Source: Acinetobacter sp. ANC 5054 (GTDB lineage: Bacteria > Pseudomonadota > Gammaproteobacteria > Pseudomonadales > Moraxellaceae). Taken from it: a DNA stretch of 64,000 bases. A program made the position numbers and the translations under genes. The stretch lies in NCBI RefSeq assembly GCF_002135295.1, contig NZ_NEGG01000012.1, positions 1 to 64,000 on the forward strand, given 5' to 3'. The notes under the pieces are model-generated. The model did no database searches. It was not told the origin of the DNA and worked only from the letters and a program-made list of their open reading frames with translations. Shown one piece after another: positions 7,986 to 17,965 of the stretch (position 1 is the first letter of the stretch; every line of letters begins with the position of its first letter).

Positions 7986-8906
7986 ATGGCAGATTTAAAT
8001 ATTTCCAAAGAGATCACCAATAGCCTTAAAGGAATGGTCAATAACCTCAATACTGACCGTCTGACCGAATTATTGGTTGCAGTACTACTCGGTGTGATTG
8101 GTTTTGTCGCTGCCCGTTTTATCTCGAATACCTTTATTCGCACGGTCGGCATGCGCTTCAACGCCCATCAGCAATTGGTTTGGCGTCGCGGTATTTTCTA
8201 TTTTATTTTCCTGATTTTTGTTATGGCAAGCCTCAAGGAAGCAGGTTTTAAACTCAGTGTCTTCTTAGGTGCAGCGGGGATCTTAACGGTTGCTCTGGGT
8301 TTTGCTTCGCAAACCTCTGCCTCCAACTTAATCAGTGGTATGTTCTTGATTGGTGAAGGTTCATTTGAGGTGGGTGATACCATTCAATTGACTCTAATTC
8401 GTGGTCATACCATTGAAGGTGAAGTAATTTCGATTGATTTACTCTCGGTGAAATTACTCACACAGGACAATGTCTACGTGCGTTTACCCAATGAACAGTT
8501 AATTCGCGCCCCCGTACAGAACCTGTCTAAATTTCCTATTCGGCGTATACCAATTACGCTCGCCCTTAATTTTCATGAAGATATCATTAAAGTTCGTGAA
8601 GTTTTATTAGATGTTGTGAGCAAATATCCATTAGTCCTCGCAGATCCAAAACCTGCCGTGACTGTGACGGCTTTTCGTGAATCATCTATTGAATTGTTAT
8701 TTGCAATTTGGTGTAAACGTGAAAATTTCTTAAAAGTACGCGATGAAATGCATGAACGGATTCGTAATGGCTTCTTAGAAAATAAAATTGAAATTCCTGT
8801 ACCGAAAATGGGCTTTGTAGATCACCCTCTCTCGCCCCAAGCCTTTGAAGCAGAAGTTGATCAATATGCCAATAAAGAAGAGATAACACGCGAACCGAAA
8901 CTTTAA
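7986..8906 (+). CDS. Mechanosensitive ion channel, MscS family
   Basis: A 306-residue inner-membrane protein. Three hydrophobic segments fall at about residues 25-45, 65-85 and 88-125; the last, with GAAGILTVALGFASQTSASNL split by a kink, is the pore-lining TM3 of MscS. The beta domain follows (FEVGDTIQL, IEGEVISIDLLSVKL, LPNEQLI), then a cytoplasmic cage. MscS channels open under membrane tension and release solutes on osmotic downshock. The length matches MscS (286 in E. coli). It pairs with the unknown 273-residue protein just upstream and is followed by a strong terminator. Confidence 0.93.
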   Translation: MADLNISKEITNSLKGMVNNLNTDRLTELLVAVLLGVIGFVAARFISNTFIRTVGMRFNAHQQLVWRRGIFYFIFLIFVMASLKEAGFKLSVFLGAAGILTVALGFASQTSASNLISGMFLIGEGSFEVGDTIQLTLIRGHTIEGEVISIDLLSVKLLTQDNVYVRLPNEQLIRAPVQNLSKFPIRRIPITLALNFHEDIIKVREVLLDVVSKYPLVLADPKPAVTVTAFRESSIELLFAIWCKRENFLKVRDEMHERIRNGFLENKIEIPVPKMGFVDHPLSPQAFEAEVDQYANKEEITREPKL

Positions 8907-8909
8907 TTT

Positions 8910-8952
8910 AAAAAGCCCAATCTTTGAATAAAATAGAAGATTGGGCTTTTTA
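8910..8952. terminator. Intrinsic terminator after the mscS-like gene
   Basis: Arms AAAAAGCCCAATCTT and AAGATTGGGCTTTTT enclose a 12-base loop. The A-run and T-run make it able to act in both directions. Confidence 0.9.
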
Positions 8953-9360
8953 TCATCTACTTGTTATAGACATCGACCTATACGGCTTAGTGATCTAGTA
9001 ACTAATGTTACGCAGTATCATCAAAAGCGCAATTTGATACAAATAAAAGAGCGATACGCGGTAACGTCATCCGCAATTGTTTGAGATAGGACGACTTCTA
9101 ATCAAAAATGTTTTCGCAATACTTTGAATAATTTAACGCTAGTGAACGAGTTTTGCGGATGACAATGGTTTTCTTGCGGAGCATTGCTCCTCATTTTGCC
9201 TAATGAGAAGCGTGGCTTCGTAAGAGTACCTCTAGCCGAAGGCTAATCTCCTTATTCAAACCCTAGATGTAAGACTCCGTAGAATTGATTTAAAAATTAT
9301 TTTAAAAATGCGAAATTACTTTTATAGGCGTAACATCAGTGAATAACTTCAAGAACTTCA
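8953..9360. repeat. Intergenic stretch with inverted repeats and small hairpins (dispersed-repeat-like)
   Basis: No gene is seen. An 11-base perfect inverted repeat, GTCATCCGCAA (9066-9076) and TTGCGGATGAC (9153-9163), brackets 76 bases. It is followed between about 9177 and 9252 by consecutive short hairpins: GGAGCA/TGCTCC, CTCATT/AATGAG, GAAGC/GCTTC and TAGCC/GGCTA. The GAGAAGCG..GCTTCG.AAGAG part recurs near 26210-26235. This looks like a dispersed intergenic repeat rather than a gene. Confidence 0.5.
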
Positions 9361-12102
9361 TCATGGTTCAATCTTGTCATTAGGCATTGGTGCAATATAC
9401 GCAATGAGTAACATTGCAGATCCTGCTGCCATAAATGAAATGACGCGCATTAATGTTCCGACATGAGATAAATCCAATAACACCAACTTCAAGGTCACAA
9501 TCACCAAAATACTGCCACCAAGCAACCATACTGGACGTAATTGGCGTTGACTGGCAAGACGCATACTGACCAAAGCCAAACTTACCCAAAGGATAGTAAA
9601 GCTCAGTTGTACCGTGGCATCACGCCAAATCTCTAAACTGTTATAAGGCGTATCCACATAAATATGTAATGCACGCAGCACCACATAACTACTGAGCCAC
9701 AACAAACCAAGCACACTCAATAATGCCCCCATACTCCGATCTAGACCTGATTTTAATTGTTGGTTGAGCATCCATAAGAAGCCCGCCAGCATCAGTAAAC
9801 TCACCAAGTCAAAAGGGTTTAATACAGGAAGGAGATATCCCATAAAGGCTTGCTGACTAAACAGTTGTGAACAAACCATCCAAATTAAAGTCAGAACTAA
9901 GGTACTTCTTGCCTGCCAAAAAACTTTCCATGTCTCTTGTGTGGTTTGCCAATAACACCAAGCACAAAACAATAGCGGCAAAATTACCACACTGATATAG
10001 GGCATACTTGGCAGCAAAGTCAGACTGGTCCATGCAAGACTCGAGAGAATCCCAAAACTTACCCATTCTTTTTCTTCACGTACACCAAATAAAGGTCTTA
10101 ACCAAAACACCGTTAGCAGCACGCCAGTTATCGCAAAATAAAAGCGCTCAGATGGACTATTCCAGACCAATTGCCCTAGCTCACTCACATCTACAATTTG
10201 GTATACACCCAACACATAGACAGGAATTAGCCCTGTCCATTTGATCATCGACCAACTCCACGCTGCCTTACGCCACAGTAAGATCTCATTCATAAGCACA
10301 TAGAATAAGCTCACAATGAAAAGTGTCTGCACCATTTGTTGTGAGGTCGTTAACCAGTCGAGGATGAGCATCAATAGCATGCAGGTTGCAGACAACATTT
10401 GCACACACTGAAACGCAATGGTTGAGGTTGAAAGCTGCCGATGAAATGATGGAACGGCATGTGTGACTAAGATCGCAGCAAAATAACTCAGACAAACACC
10501 CCAATAAATTTCACTGGGAAAACGATTAAGTTCAACGAAATAATACAGACTTGAACAGCCCGCCATAACCAGAAGCGCCATCGCCAAATAACGACTGATG
10601 GCAGAATGACGATATAACGCAAATATAAAAATAGCTGCGCCCTCAACCGCCCAGCCCACCACACTCCATTTTTCAGGTAATAAAATGGGTGGGATGAGCG
10701 CCAAAAAGATCAGCATTAAGCTGAAATAGCTTTGTGCAATAAGTTGAACTGCGTGACTTCGCTGACTCAGTTGATATAGCCCTGCAAATACTGCTGCAAA
10801 TAAAAAGCTGAATCCAGCTTGCCAAGCTGTATCGTCAAAGAACATCAAATATAAAATGAAATATGCCACCAAAGGTGCAGCAAAGATGAGCCCGATATCT
10901 AAGACCGGCTTTAAGTTAAATTTTGCTAAATCTTGTTGTGCCAGTAATTGACTGAATCGAAAACCCAGCCAAATAAAAATAGCTGCATGCGCCAATACCA
11001 AAGCACTCATGACATAACGTTCGCTACTGTACCCCTGATAAAAAGCATAACTACCACCGACCAAAACCGTCATAAGAAATGCGATTTGATTGAGATATTT
11101 CCATGGTCGCAAGGTACTCAAAATCGCAACCGCAATATTAATCCCTAAGTAATAAGCAACCAGTTCGGTGGCAGTCGCATCACGCACAGGTAAGGTAAAA
11201 GGTGCGATATAGGCGATCAACATTGCCATAATGGCCAATTCAACCGACTGTTGTTTCAAACTCAGCCAAATCGTCAGCAGCATAATGCCCAAATACACGG
11301 CACTTGCCACTGCAAAACTTGCGATTACAGCATTGTAGTAGGCAAAAAATAGCGTCAAAAATAATGCCGCGAAGCCCAAGCCTTCAAGTGCCAGACCAAA
11401 ACTCCGATTCTTCGGCTGCATCCAATAACCCAGAAATACGACAACAGCGCTCACTGCGCTTACAATTAATAATTTAAGTGCAAGACTAAGCTGCCAATGT
11501 TCGGTAGCAAACCGTAGTAATAGCACAATGCCAATCACCAAAACCAATACAGCCACTTTTAACACAGGGTTACCTTGAAACAACCACTGTTGGATTTGAG
11601 CTGAAAGACTTTGATTTGATGTTTGTGCTTCGGACGTTTTTTGATTATTCGCGATTAAATGCAAAGTAGACGCTTCGGAAAAGTGCCCTGCTTGATCAAC
11701 TTTCGCATTCAATTGTGCTTCGTTTATAGTTGCTTGATTGGCGTAGAGCTGTTGGACGTGCAAAACTTGCCTTTCGAGGCGTTTCAACCAACGTAAAAAT
11801 ACAAAGACCCAAGCCGTAATACCAAAACCGATTAAATAATTCAGCTCAGCCAACACACCGACAACAATAATCAATGCGGCAATATAGAGTGGAATTTTTG
11901 ATGTTAAATTAGAAGATACTTGTGGCTGTGTTAACCCATTGGCTACGTGCTGTAAATCATCGACATAACTCATGACACTGATAATAAAAGCAACGCCACT
12001 GATGTAGGTCAGCACACGCACATCTAAATACCATGCCGTAATACCCACCATAATCAACATCATCAGCCAAATTAGCCTGATTTCATTATTCTGTTTCAGC
12101 AT
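9361..12102 (-). CDS. Large DUF2339-type polytopic membrane protein
   Basis: A 913-residue, extremely hydrophobic protein with an estimated 25 or more transmembrane segments along its whole length. A short hydrophilic region at about residues 95-170 (Gln/Glu/Ser-rich) separates the first helices from the rest. Length and layout match DUF2339 proteins, whose function is unknown. Family members are thought to sit in the inner membrane. There are no catalytic motifs I can point to. The gene lies alone, divergent from polA. The start at 12102 opens with MLKQNNEIRL and a first helix at once, a sensible beginning. Confidence 0.8.
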   Translation of the reverse strand: MLKQNNEIRLIWLMMLIMVGITAWYLDVRVLTYISGVAFIISVMSYVDDLQHVANGLTQPQVSSNLTSKIPLYIAALIIVVGVLAELNYLIGFGITAWVFVFLRWLKRLERQVLHVQQLYANQATINEAQLNAKVDQAGHFSEASTLHLIANNQKTSEAQTSNQSLSAQIQQWLFQGNPVLKVAVLVLVIGIVLLLRFATEHWQLSLALKLLIVSAVSAVVVFLGYWMQPKNRSFGLALEGLGFAALFLTLFFAYYNAVIASFAVASAVYLGIMLLTIWLSLKQQSVELAIMAMLIAYIAPFTLPVRDATATELVAYYLGINIAVAILSTLRPWKYLNQIAFLMTVLVGGSYAFYQGYSSERYVMSALVLAHAAIFIWLGFRFSQLLAQQDLAKFNLKPVLDIGLIFAAPLVAYFILYLMFFDDTAWQAGFSFLFAAVFAGLYQLSQRSHAVQLIAQSYFSLMLIFLALIPPILLPEKWSVVGWAVEGAAIFIFALYRHSAISRYLAMALLVMAGCSSLYYFVELNRFPSEIYWGVCLSYFAAILVTHAVPSFHRQLSTSTIAFQCVQMLSATCMLLMLILDWLTTSQQMVQTLFIVSLFYVLMNEILLWRKAAWSWSMIKWTGLIPVYVLGVYQIVDVSELGQLVWNSPSERFYFAITGVLLTVFWLRPLFGVREEKEWVSFGILSSLAWTSLTLLPSMPYISVVILPLLFCAWCYWQTTQETWKVFWQARSTLVLTLIWMVCSQLFSQQAFMGYLLPVLNPFDLVSLLMLAGFLWMLNQQLKSGLDRSMGALLSVLGLLWLSSYVVLRALHIYVDTPYNSLEIWRDATVQLSFTILWVSLALVSMRLASQRQLRPVWLLGGSILVIVTLKLVLLDLSHVGTLMRVISFMAAGSAMLLIAYIAPMPNDKIEP

Positions 12103-12265
12103 ACCTGCTTCGTCATTATTCTGAATGCTTCAATGATACATGAGCCTGACAGATGCTTTGAAAATATTCATCAGTGATTCGGTAAGTTACATATACAATC
12201 TAGAATCAGCGTGCGTGCAAAAAATCACGTACAATAAAACCGTTTTCTGGATTAGGAATTTTTCA

Positions 12266-15031
12266 ATGCCGCCATTTGTCTTGGTCGACGGGTCATACTT
12301 TTTATATCGCGCCTTTCACGCACTCCCCCCTTTAACCACGTCAACTGGATTGCATACCAATGCCGTCCGCGGTGCGATTTCTGCCATTCAAAAACTGATG
12401 CGCCGAACTCAGCCGACGCATATGGCCGTCATTTTCGATACGCCAGAACCGACCTTCCGTCATGAACTTTCACCGATTTATAAAGGTGACCGTCCTGCAA
12501 TGCCTGAAGAATTATCTCAACAGATTCCTTATTTACATGCGCTGATCCGTGCTTTGGGTATTCCACTGCATATGCTACCGGGCGCAGAAGCCGATGACAT
12601 TATTGGTACTTTAGCTAAACGTGCTGAAGCCAAAGGTTATCAAGTCCTGATCTCGACTGGCGATAAAGACATGGCGCAGTTGGTCACTGAAAAAGTGACA
12701 CTTGAAGACAGCTTCAAAGACAAACCGATGGATGTACAAGGTGTTTTTGATAAATTTGGCGTTTGGCCGAATCAAATTATTGACTACCTCACCCTCATGG
12801 GCGATGCCTCTGATGGCATTCGAGGCGTGCCGGGTGTCGGTGCAAAAACTGCGGCAAAACTGCTAACCGAATATGGTTCAATTGGCGGCATTCTAGAAAA
12901 TGTCGACAATATTAAAGGCAAAGTCGGTCAAAATATCAAAGACAATGTTGAAGGTATTGCGCTTGATCACCAATTGGCGAGCATTGTTTGTGATCTCGAC
13001 ATGGGATTGAAATACGAAGATCTAAAACTAGCTGATCCAAATATTTCGGCACTACGTGATTTATATACTGAACTGGAATTCCGTAATCAACTGCAATCAC
13101 TTGATCACCCCAACAATCCGAATGGCGCGACCTATAAACAAGCCGCTAAAGCCATCAGCTCGACAGCGACTGTTGTGAATGCACCTGAAGTTGAAGATCA
13201 AGCGGATAAAACTAGTATCGATGATCAACTCGGTGAAGCACGCTATCACACAGTCCTCAGCCAAGAAGATTGGGATATTTTATTCAAACGCCTGAGCACT
13301 GAAAAACGTTTTGCCTTTGATACGGAAACCACGAGTCTGGATTATCGCGTAGCGAAAATTGTAGGTTTCTCTGTGGCACTCGATGCACATGATGCTTATT
13401 ACGTCCCCCTTGCGCATGACTATGAAGGCGCACCTGCACAGTTAGACCGTGATACGATTTTAAATCAGATCAAGCCTTTACTCGAAGATGACAGCGTTAA
13501 AAAAATTGGTCACCATCTTAAATATGATGCACACGTCTTAGAAAATCATGGCATTCATTTGGCAGGTTGGTATTTCGATACCATGCTGGCATCTTATGTG
13601 CTGAACGCAGTTGCAACACGTCATGGCATGGATGATGTAGCCCGCCTATACTTAAGCCACCTGACCACAACGTTTGAGCAAGTTGCGGGTAAAGGCGCAA
13701 AGCAAAAAACCTTTAATCAGATTGAGCTAGAAACTGCTGCTCACTATGCGGCTGAAGATGCACATGTAACCTATCGTCTGTATGAAGTGCTTGATAAGAA
13801 GCTCCGAGTTCATCCTGAACTGATCAATATTTTGCATAATATTGAAATGCCAGTGGCACGTGTGCTGACCTCTATGGAAGAAAACGGCATCGAGTTGGAC
13901 ATGGCATTTCTAGACCAACTGGGTGTGGAGTTTGCCAATACCATTCAAAATCTTGAATCTGAAATTGTGGATATTGCAGGTCAAAGTTTTAATGTCAGCT
14001 CACCTAAACAAGTCGGCGAAATTCTGTTTGATAAGTTAGGTTTAAAAGGTGGCAAGAAAACCTCAACTGGTCAATACAGTACCAGTGAAAGTGTTTTGGA
14101 AAAGATTGATCACCCGATTACCGATTTAATCTTGGAATATCGTGGCTTATCGAAGCTCAAAAGTACCTATACCGATGGTCTATTGAAGCAAGTGAACGAA
14201 GAAACGCATCGTGTGCATACCAGCTACCATCAAGCGTTGACAGCAACGGGGCGTCTATCTTCAACCGATCCTAACTTGCAAAATATTCCTGTACGTGAAG
14301 ATATTGGCCGTCAAATTCGTAAAGCCTTTATTGCACCCGAAGGTCGTATCTTACTTGCAGCCGATTATTCACAAATTGAACTTCGTTTAATGGCGCATTT
14401 CTCGCAAGATCATGCATTGGTTGACGCTTTTAATCACGGACAAGATGTCCATAAACGTACTGCGGCAGAAGTTTTGGGTATTCGACTGGATGAAGTGACC
14501 AGCAACCAACGTCGCCAAGCCAAAGCCGTAAACTTCGGTCTACTCTATGGTATGTCTGAGTTCGGTTTAACCCGTCAACTTGGGTTCACTCGTGAAGAAT
14601 CACGCAACTATATTGGTAAATATTTCCAACGCTATCCGGGTGTTTTGGAATATATGGAGCGCACTCGCCAAGTCGCACGTGAACAAGGTTTCGTTGAAAC
14701 GATTTTAGGTCGTCGTCTGTATACGCCAGATATTAATGCCAGCAATAAAATGGTGAAACAAGGTGCTGAACGTGCGGCAATTAATGCCCCACTTCAAGGC
14801 TCTGCTGCGGACATCATGAAATTAGCGATGATTGCTGTAGATAAAGTCTTACCGAAAGATCAAGCCAAAATGCTGCTACAAGTACACGATGAATTGGTAT
14901 TTGAAGTCGATGAAGCGATCGCGGACGAGTTATCTACAACACTGGCTGAAGTGATGCAATCTGTGTTGAAAATTTCAGTACCACTTATTGTTGAAGTAGG
15001 CAAAGGCAATAACTGGGACGAAGCACATTAA
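12266..15031 (+). CDS. polA: DNA polymerase I
   Basis: It fills gaps and removes RNA primers in replication and repair. The 921-residue protein has the 5'-3' exonuclease domain (residues 1-290, with FVLVDGSYFLYRAFHALPP and AEADDIIGT), an active-looking 3'-5' proofreading domain (FAFDTETTSLD) and the family-A polymerase domain with motif A ADYSQIELR, the O-helix region RRQAKAVNFGLLYG and motif C VHDELVFEV. The length is close to E. coli Pol I (928). I start at ATG 12266, which follows AGGA at eight bases and gives the conserved N-terminus; the 42-residue upstream extension from 12140 has no family similarity. Confidence 0.98.
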   Translation: MPPFVLVDGSYFLYRAFHALPPLTTSTGLHTNAVRGAISAIQKLMRRTQPTHMAVIFDTPEPTFRHELSPIYKGDRPAMPEELSQQIPYLHALIRALGIPLHMLPGAEADDIIGTLAKRAEAKGYQVLISTGDKDMAQLVTEKVTLEDSFKDKPMDVQGVFDKFGVWPNQIIDYLTLMGDASDGIRGVPGVGAKTAAKLLTEYGSIGGILENVDNIKGKVGQNIKDNVEGIALDHQLASIVCDLDMGLKYEDLKLADPNISALRDLYTELEFRNQLQSLDHPNNPNGATYKQAAKAISSTATVVNAPEVEDQADKTSIDDQLGEARYHTVLSQEDWDILFKRLSTEKRFAFDTETTSLDYRVAKIVGFSVALDAHDAYYVPLAHDYEGAPAQLDRDTILNQIKPLLEDDSVKKIGHHLKYDAHVLENHGIHLAGWYFDTMLASYVLNAVATRHGMDDVARLYLSHLTTTFEQVAGKGAKQKTFNQIELETAAHYAAEDAHVTYRLYEVLDKKLRVHPELINILHNIEMPVARVLTSMEENGIELDMAFLDQLGVEFANTIQNLESEIVDIAGQSFNVSSPKQVGEILFDKLGLKGGKKTSTGQYSTSESVLEKIDHPITDLILEYRGLSKLKSTYTDGLLKQVNEETHRVHTSYHQALTATGRLSSTDPNLQNIPVREDIGRQIRKAFIAPEGRILLAADYSQIELRLMAHFSQDHALVDAFNHGQDVHKRTAAEVLGIRLDEVTSNQRRQAKAVNFGLLYGMSEFGLTRQLGFTREESRNYIGKYFQRYPGVLEYMERTRQVAREQGFVETILGRRLYTPDINASNKMVKQGAERAAINAPLQGSAADIMKLAMIAVDKVLPKDQAKMLLQVHDELVFEVDEAIADELSTTLAEVMQSVLKISVPLIVEVGKGNNWDEAH

Positions 15032-15128
15032 TTCAAACACGCCCTCCTCCTTTTAGGGGGAAGGCTGGAATTTTAATTCGCTTTAGATTCCCTATCTTGC
15101 TTTCAGAAGGAAGTAAAATTCAGGCCAT

Positions 15129-15160
15129 AAAAAAAAGACTCAACAGAGTCTTTTTTTTAT
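15129..15160. terminator. Bidirectional terminator between polA and yggT
   Basis: The stem AAAAGACTC / GAGTCTTTT with loop AACA is flanked by long A and T runs. It separates convergent polA and the yggT end. Confidence 0.92.
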
Positions 15161-15170
15161 TTCGCTTAAC

Positions 15171-15734
15171 TTATAAACCAGTCAGCAGCGCAATCGCCAC
15201 TTGCTTCATAATCGTTTCAGCTACAAGCAAAGCCAAAATAGCAAAGATCGGAGATAAATCAATCATGCCCATATTGGGTAAAATGCGGCGGAATGGAGCA
15301 AGCAAAGGCTCTGCCAATTCTTGTACCACTTCAATATAAGGTGAACGTGACTGACTAAACATCACCACCCAACTCAAAATAATTGATGCAAAAATGAGGT
15401 AACGACAGAAACGAATTAAATCCTGAATCATGGTTACAAAGGTCATAATGATCAGATGGAACGGACTATTGACTGCCACACCAGACAAATACATCAAACC
15501 AAACATTTTCAATAAATACAGCACCACAACCAATACCAGTGCTGCAGTATTTACCCGACCTTTCGCCAAAGTTGGAAAAATTCGGCTAAAAATATCGACA
15601 ATTTTTGTTGCTTTCGCTGTCGCCAAAACCACAGGGTTATAAGGACTTACAGCAGCAAGCTGCATTAAAAAACGGAAAAATACGAGCAAAATTGCAACGT
15701 TAATAATGATTCCAAAAATTTGAGCAGAGCCCAT
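15171..15734 (-). CDS. YggT family membrane protein
   Basis: A 187-residue inner-membrane protein with two YggT repeats, each with a hydrophobic pair followed by a conserved segment (RFLMQLAAVSPYNPVV early, LLAPFRRILPNMGMIDLSP late). YggT proteins are linked to osmotic tolerance and cytochrome or envelope assembly, but their role is unclear. As in many gammaproteobacteria, the gene follows proC directly (27-base gap), so it is the last gene of the ppx-accA-tilS-proC-yggT run. Confidence 0.9.
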   Translation of the reverse strand: MGSAQIFGIIINVAILLVFFRFLMQLAAVSPYNPVVLATAKATKIVDIFSRIFPTLAKGRVNTAALVLVVVLYLLKMFGLMYLSGVAVNSPFHLIIMTFVTMIQDLIRFCRYLIFASIILSWVVMFSQSRSPYIEVVQELAEPLLAPFRRILPNMGMIDLSPIFAILALLVAETIMKQVAIALLTGL

Positions 15735-15761
15735 ACTTGAACTTTCCTAAATCTAATCGAA

Positions 15762-16592
15762 TTATTTAGTGCTTTCGCTTAACTCTTGTGCCAACTCTTG
15801 GCTACGCTTTTGTGCAGCAGCCAACGCTGTTTGAATATTTTGCGAGATTTTCGCATGATCAAACACTTCAATCGCTGCTTGCGTTGTGCCATTTGGAGAT
15901 GTCACATTTTTACGTAGCTCTGCTGGGCTATTGGCACTGGTAATCGCCATTTGTGCAGCGCCTAAAGCAGTCTGTAAAGTCAATGCAGTAGCGACTTTTT
16001 CATCCAAACCCATGTTTTTTCCAGCACGAATCATACTTTCCATCATATAGAAGAAGTATGCTGGGCCAGAACCTGACACCGCAGTAACAGCATCAATTTG
16101 TGCTTCAGAGTTTACCCAAAGTGTTAAACCTGTAGAAGCCAAAACTTGACTTGCAAGATCACGATCTTCTGCTGAAACAGCTTCGCCTGCATACAAACCA
16201 TGTGCGCCCGTTTGAACTAAGGCAGGGGTATTTGGCATTACACGTACAATACAATTGGTTTCAAGCAATTTGGCAATCGTTGCAATTTCTGCACCAGCCA
16301 CAATTGAAATCACCAATTTACCAGCAAGTAAACCTTTTAATGGCGACAAAACATTTGCCAAAACTTGGGGTTTTACCGCAAATAAAACAATATCCGCATC
16401 ACGAATGGCCGCAACATTATCATCGGTAACATGTAAATCTTTTTCAGCCAAAAGTTCACGCACTTTTTCTACCGGATCTGAAACTGTAATACGTGTAGTC
16501 GGGACACCACGTGCAATCAGGCCGCCAATTAAAGCCTGTGCCATGTTACCACCACCAATGAAACTGATATTACAATTTAAAATTGCGCTCAT
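15762..16592 (-). CDS. proC: Pyrroline-5-carboxylate reductase
   Basis: It catalyses the last step of proline synthesis, reducing 1-pyrroline-5-carboxylate with NAD(P)H in the cytosol. The 276-residue protein has an N-terminal Rossmann fold (FIGGGNMAQALIGGL), VMPNTPALV in the middle and the C-terminal signature region AVSGSGPAYFFYMMESM followed by LRKNVTSPNGTT. Length is normal. Its start overlaps the tilS stop by four bases, which implies translational coupling. Confidence 0.97.
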   Translation of the reverse strand: MSAILNCNISFIGGGNMAQALIGGLIARGVPTTRITVSDPVEKVRELLAEKDLHVTDDNVAAIRDADIVLFAVKPQVLANVLSPLKGLLAGKLVISIVAGAEIATIAKLLETNCIVRVMPNTPALVQTGAHGLYAGEAVSAEDRDLASQVLASTGLTLWVNSEAQIDAVTAVSGSGPAYFFYMMESMIRAGKNMGLDEKVATALTLQTALGAAQMAITSANSPAELRKNVTSPNGTTQAAIEVFDHAKISQNIQTALAAAQKRSQELAQELSESTK

Positions 16593-17965
16593 GATTGAAG
16601 ATCCGATATTGCAGATTTAGCGTGAAGAGATAATGTTGGTAACCAGCCCGAAACTGTACAGTATTCCGACTGTGCTAACCAAAAGCCCTGAGGCGTAAAG
16701 ACACCTAGCATAACATTATCTCGACTTAATATTTGAATTGTATGACGCTGCCACGGAAAAATTTGCGCCTGTTGAATGGCTTTTTTTAAGGGCCAATTCC
16801 CCACACGCCCCCATAAATGAATCTTTTCACCGCCCATACGCGGACTCAGCACCAGTTCCTGATTGAATAATTCAGATGAAAGACCTATTTCTGCTGGCTG
16901 AATTTTAAAATGTCCTGCAAGCACCTCTATATCTTGACCATCATTCAATATCAAAGATTGAGGAGCTGTCACCTGGGTTTTCGCTAAATAGTCTGCTTTT
17001 GTAACGCGATGCAATTGCTGTTGGAAACGTACATAATAAAAACCATTCCAATGTAGTGCAGCTTGTGAGTCCTCACGCGAAGCAATCACCTCATCAAAGA
17101 TACGCTGTACCATATCAAAACTTGGACGATACTGCCCTTCGCCTTTCATCCATGCCGATATTAATTGTCGTTGTCGTGCATTGGATAATTGAGATAGTGC
17201 TTGTAATTGCAATACGTCAGCTGTACCACATTGCTCTAGATCTTGTACTAGAACCTCTTGCAATATTTCATCTGCATCTTGCATCAAATAACTACTACGA
17301 GTCATTGCTTGCTGCATTTTTGGAAAACGCGCAGATAAAACTGGCCAGAGTATTTCTCGACTCCAAGCCCGATCATAATCGATATCAAAATTGGTGAGGT
17401 CTTGAATATTTTGCACATCGAGTTGCCCCGCCCATTGGCAAATCTGCTCACGTGTTATATCTAGCAGTGGACGCCAAATCGTCATTTCATCACGAACATC
17501 AAACTTTTTCATGGCTGCTAAACCATGCACACCTGCACCAGAAAGCAGGCGTAACATCAAGGTTTCCGCTTGATCTTGCTGATGATGCGCTAAAACGAGA
17601 ATATCATTGGGATGTAAATGCTGTTGAAAGGCTTGATAGCGTGCAGTACGTGCTTGATTCTCAAGATTACCTGTAGCTACGTGAACAGGCTGAATCACAC
17701 AAGGAATATGACGTTGCTGGCATTGCGCCATTACAAACTCGCCCCAACCACTACTGGCTGCTTGCAACTGATGGTCAATATAAACTGCCCGAATTTTTTC
17801 AGGGCATAGAAACGACATAAGATGCAGCAGCAACATGGAATCCATGCCACCACTACATCCTATTAGAAATCGACTGTGTTCAGGCAGTGCCTGAATTTGA
17901 CTTAAGCAGTCAGACCTAAATTGTCGCTGCCAAATTTCATTAAACGCTGGTAACGCGCTTCGCAT
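16589..17965 (-). CDS. tilS: tRNA(Ile)-lysidine synthase
   Basis: It modifies the wobble C34 of tRNA-Ile(CAU) to lysidine, switching it to read AUA. The 458-residue protein carries the ATP-pyrophosphatase P-loop CSGGMDSM (about residues 36-43), [30 protein letters not shown] and a C-terminal TilS domain. The reading frame starts inside the accA end, overlapping by 64 bases; no alternative ATG, GTG or TTG lies between the accA stop and the P-loop, so the overlap is probably real. It is followed by proC with a four-base overlap. Confidence 0.94.
   Translation of the reverse strand: MRSALPAFNEIWQRQFRSDCLSQIQALPEHSRFLIGCSGGMDSMLLLHLMSFLCPEKIRAVYIDHQLQAASSGWGEFVMAQCQQRHIPCVIQPVHVATGNLENQARTARYQAFQQHLHPNDILVLAHHQQDQAETLMLRLLSGAGVHGLAAMKKFDVRDEMTIWRPLLDITREQICQWAGQLDVQNIQDLTNFDIDYDRAWSREILWPVLSARFPKMQQAMTRSSYLMQDADEILQEVLVQDLEQCGTADVLQLQALSQLSNARQRQLISAWMKGEGQYRPSFDMVQRIFDEVIASREDSQAALHWNGFYYVRFQQQLHRVTKADYLAKTQVTAPQSLILNDGQDIEVLAGHFKIQPAEIGLSSELFNQELVLSPRMGGEKIHLWGRVGNWPLKKAIQQAQIFPWQRHTIQILSRDNVMLGVFTPQGFWLAQSEYCTVSGWLPTLSLHAKSAISDLQS

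Noticed and set aside
12140-12265. N-terminal extension of polA
   Set aside because: The extra 42 residues lack polymerase similarity and the ATG at 12266 has a good ribosome-binding site.
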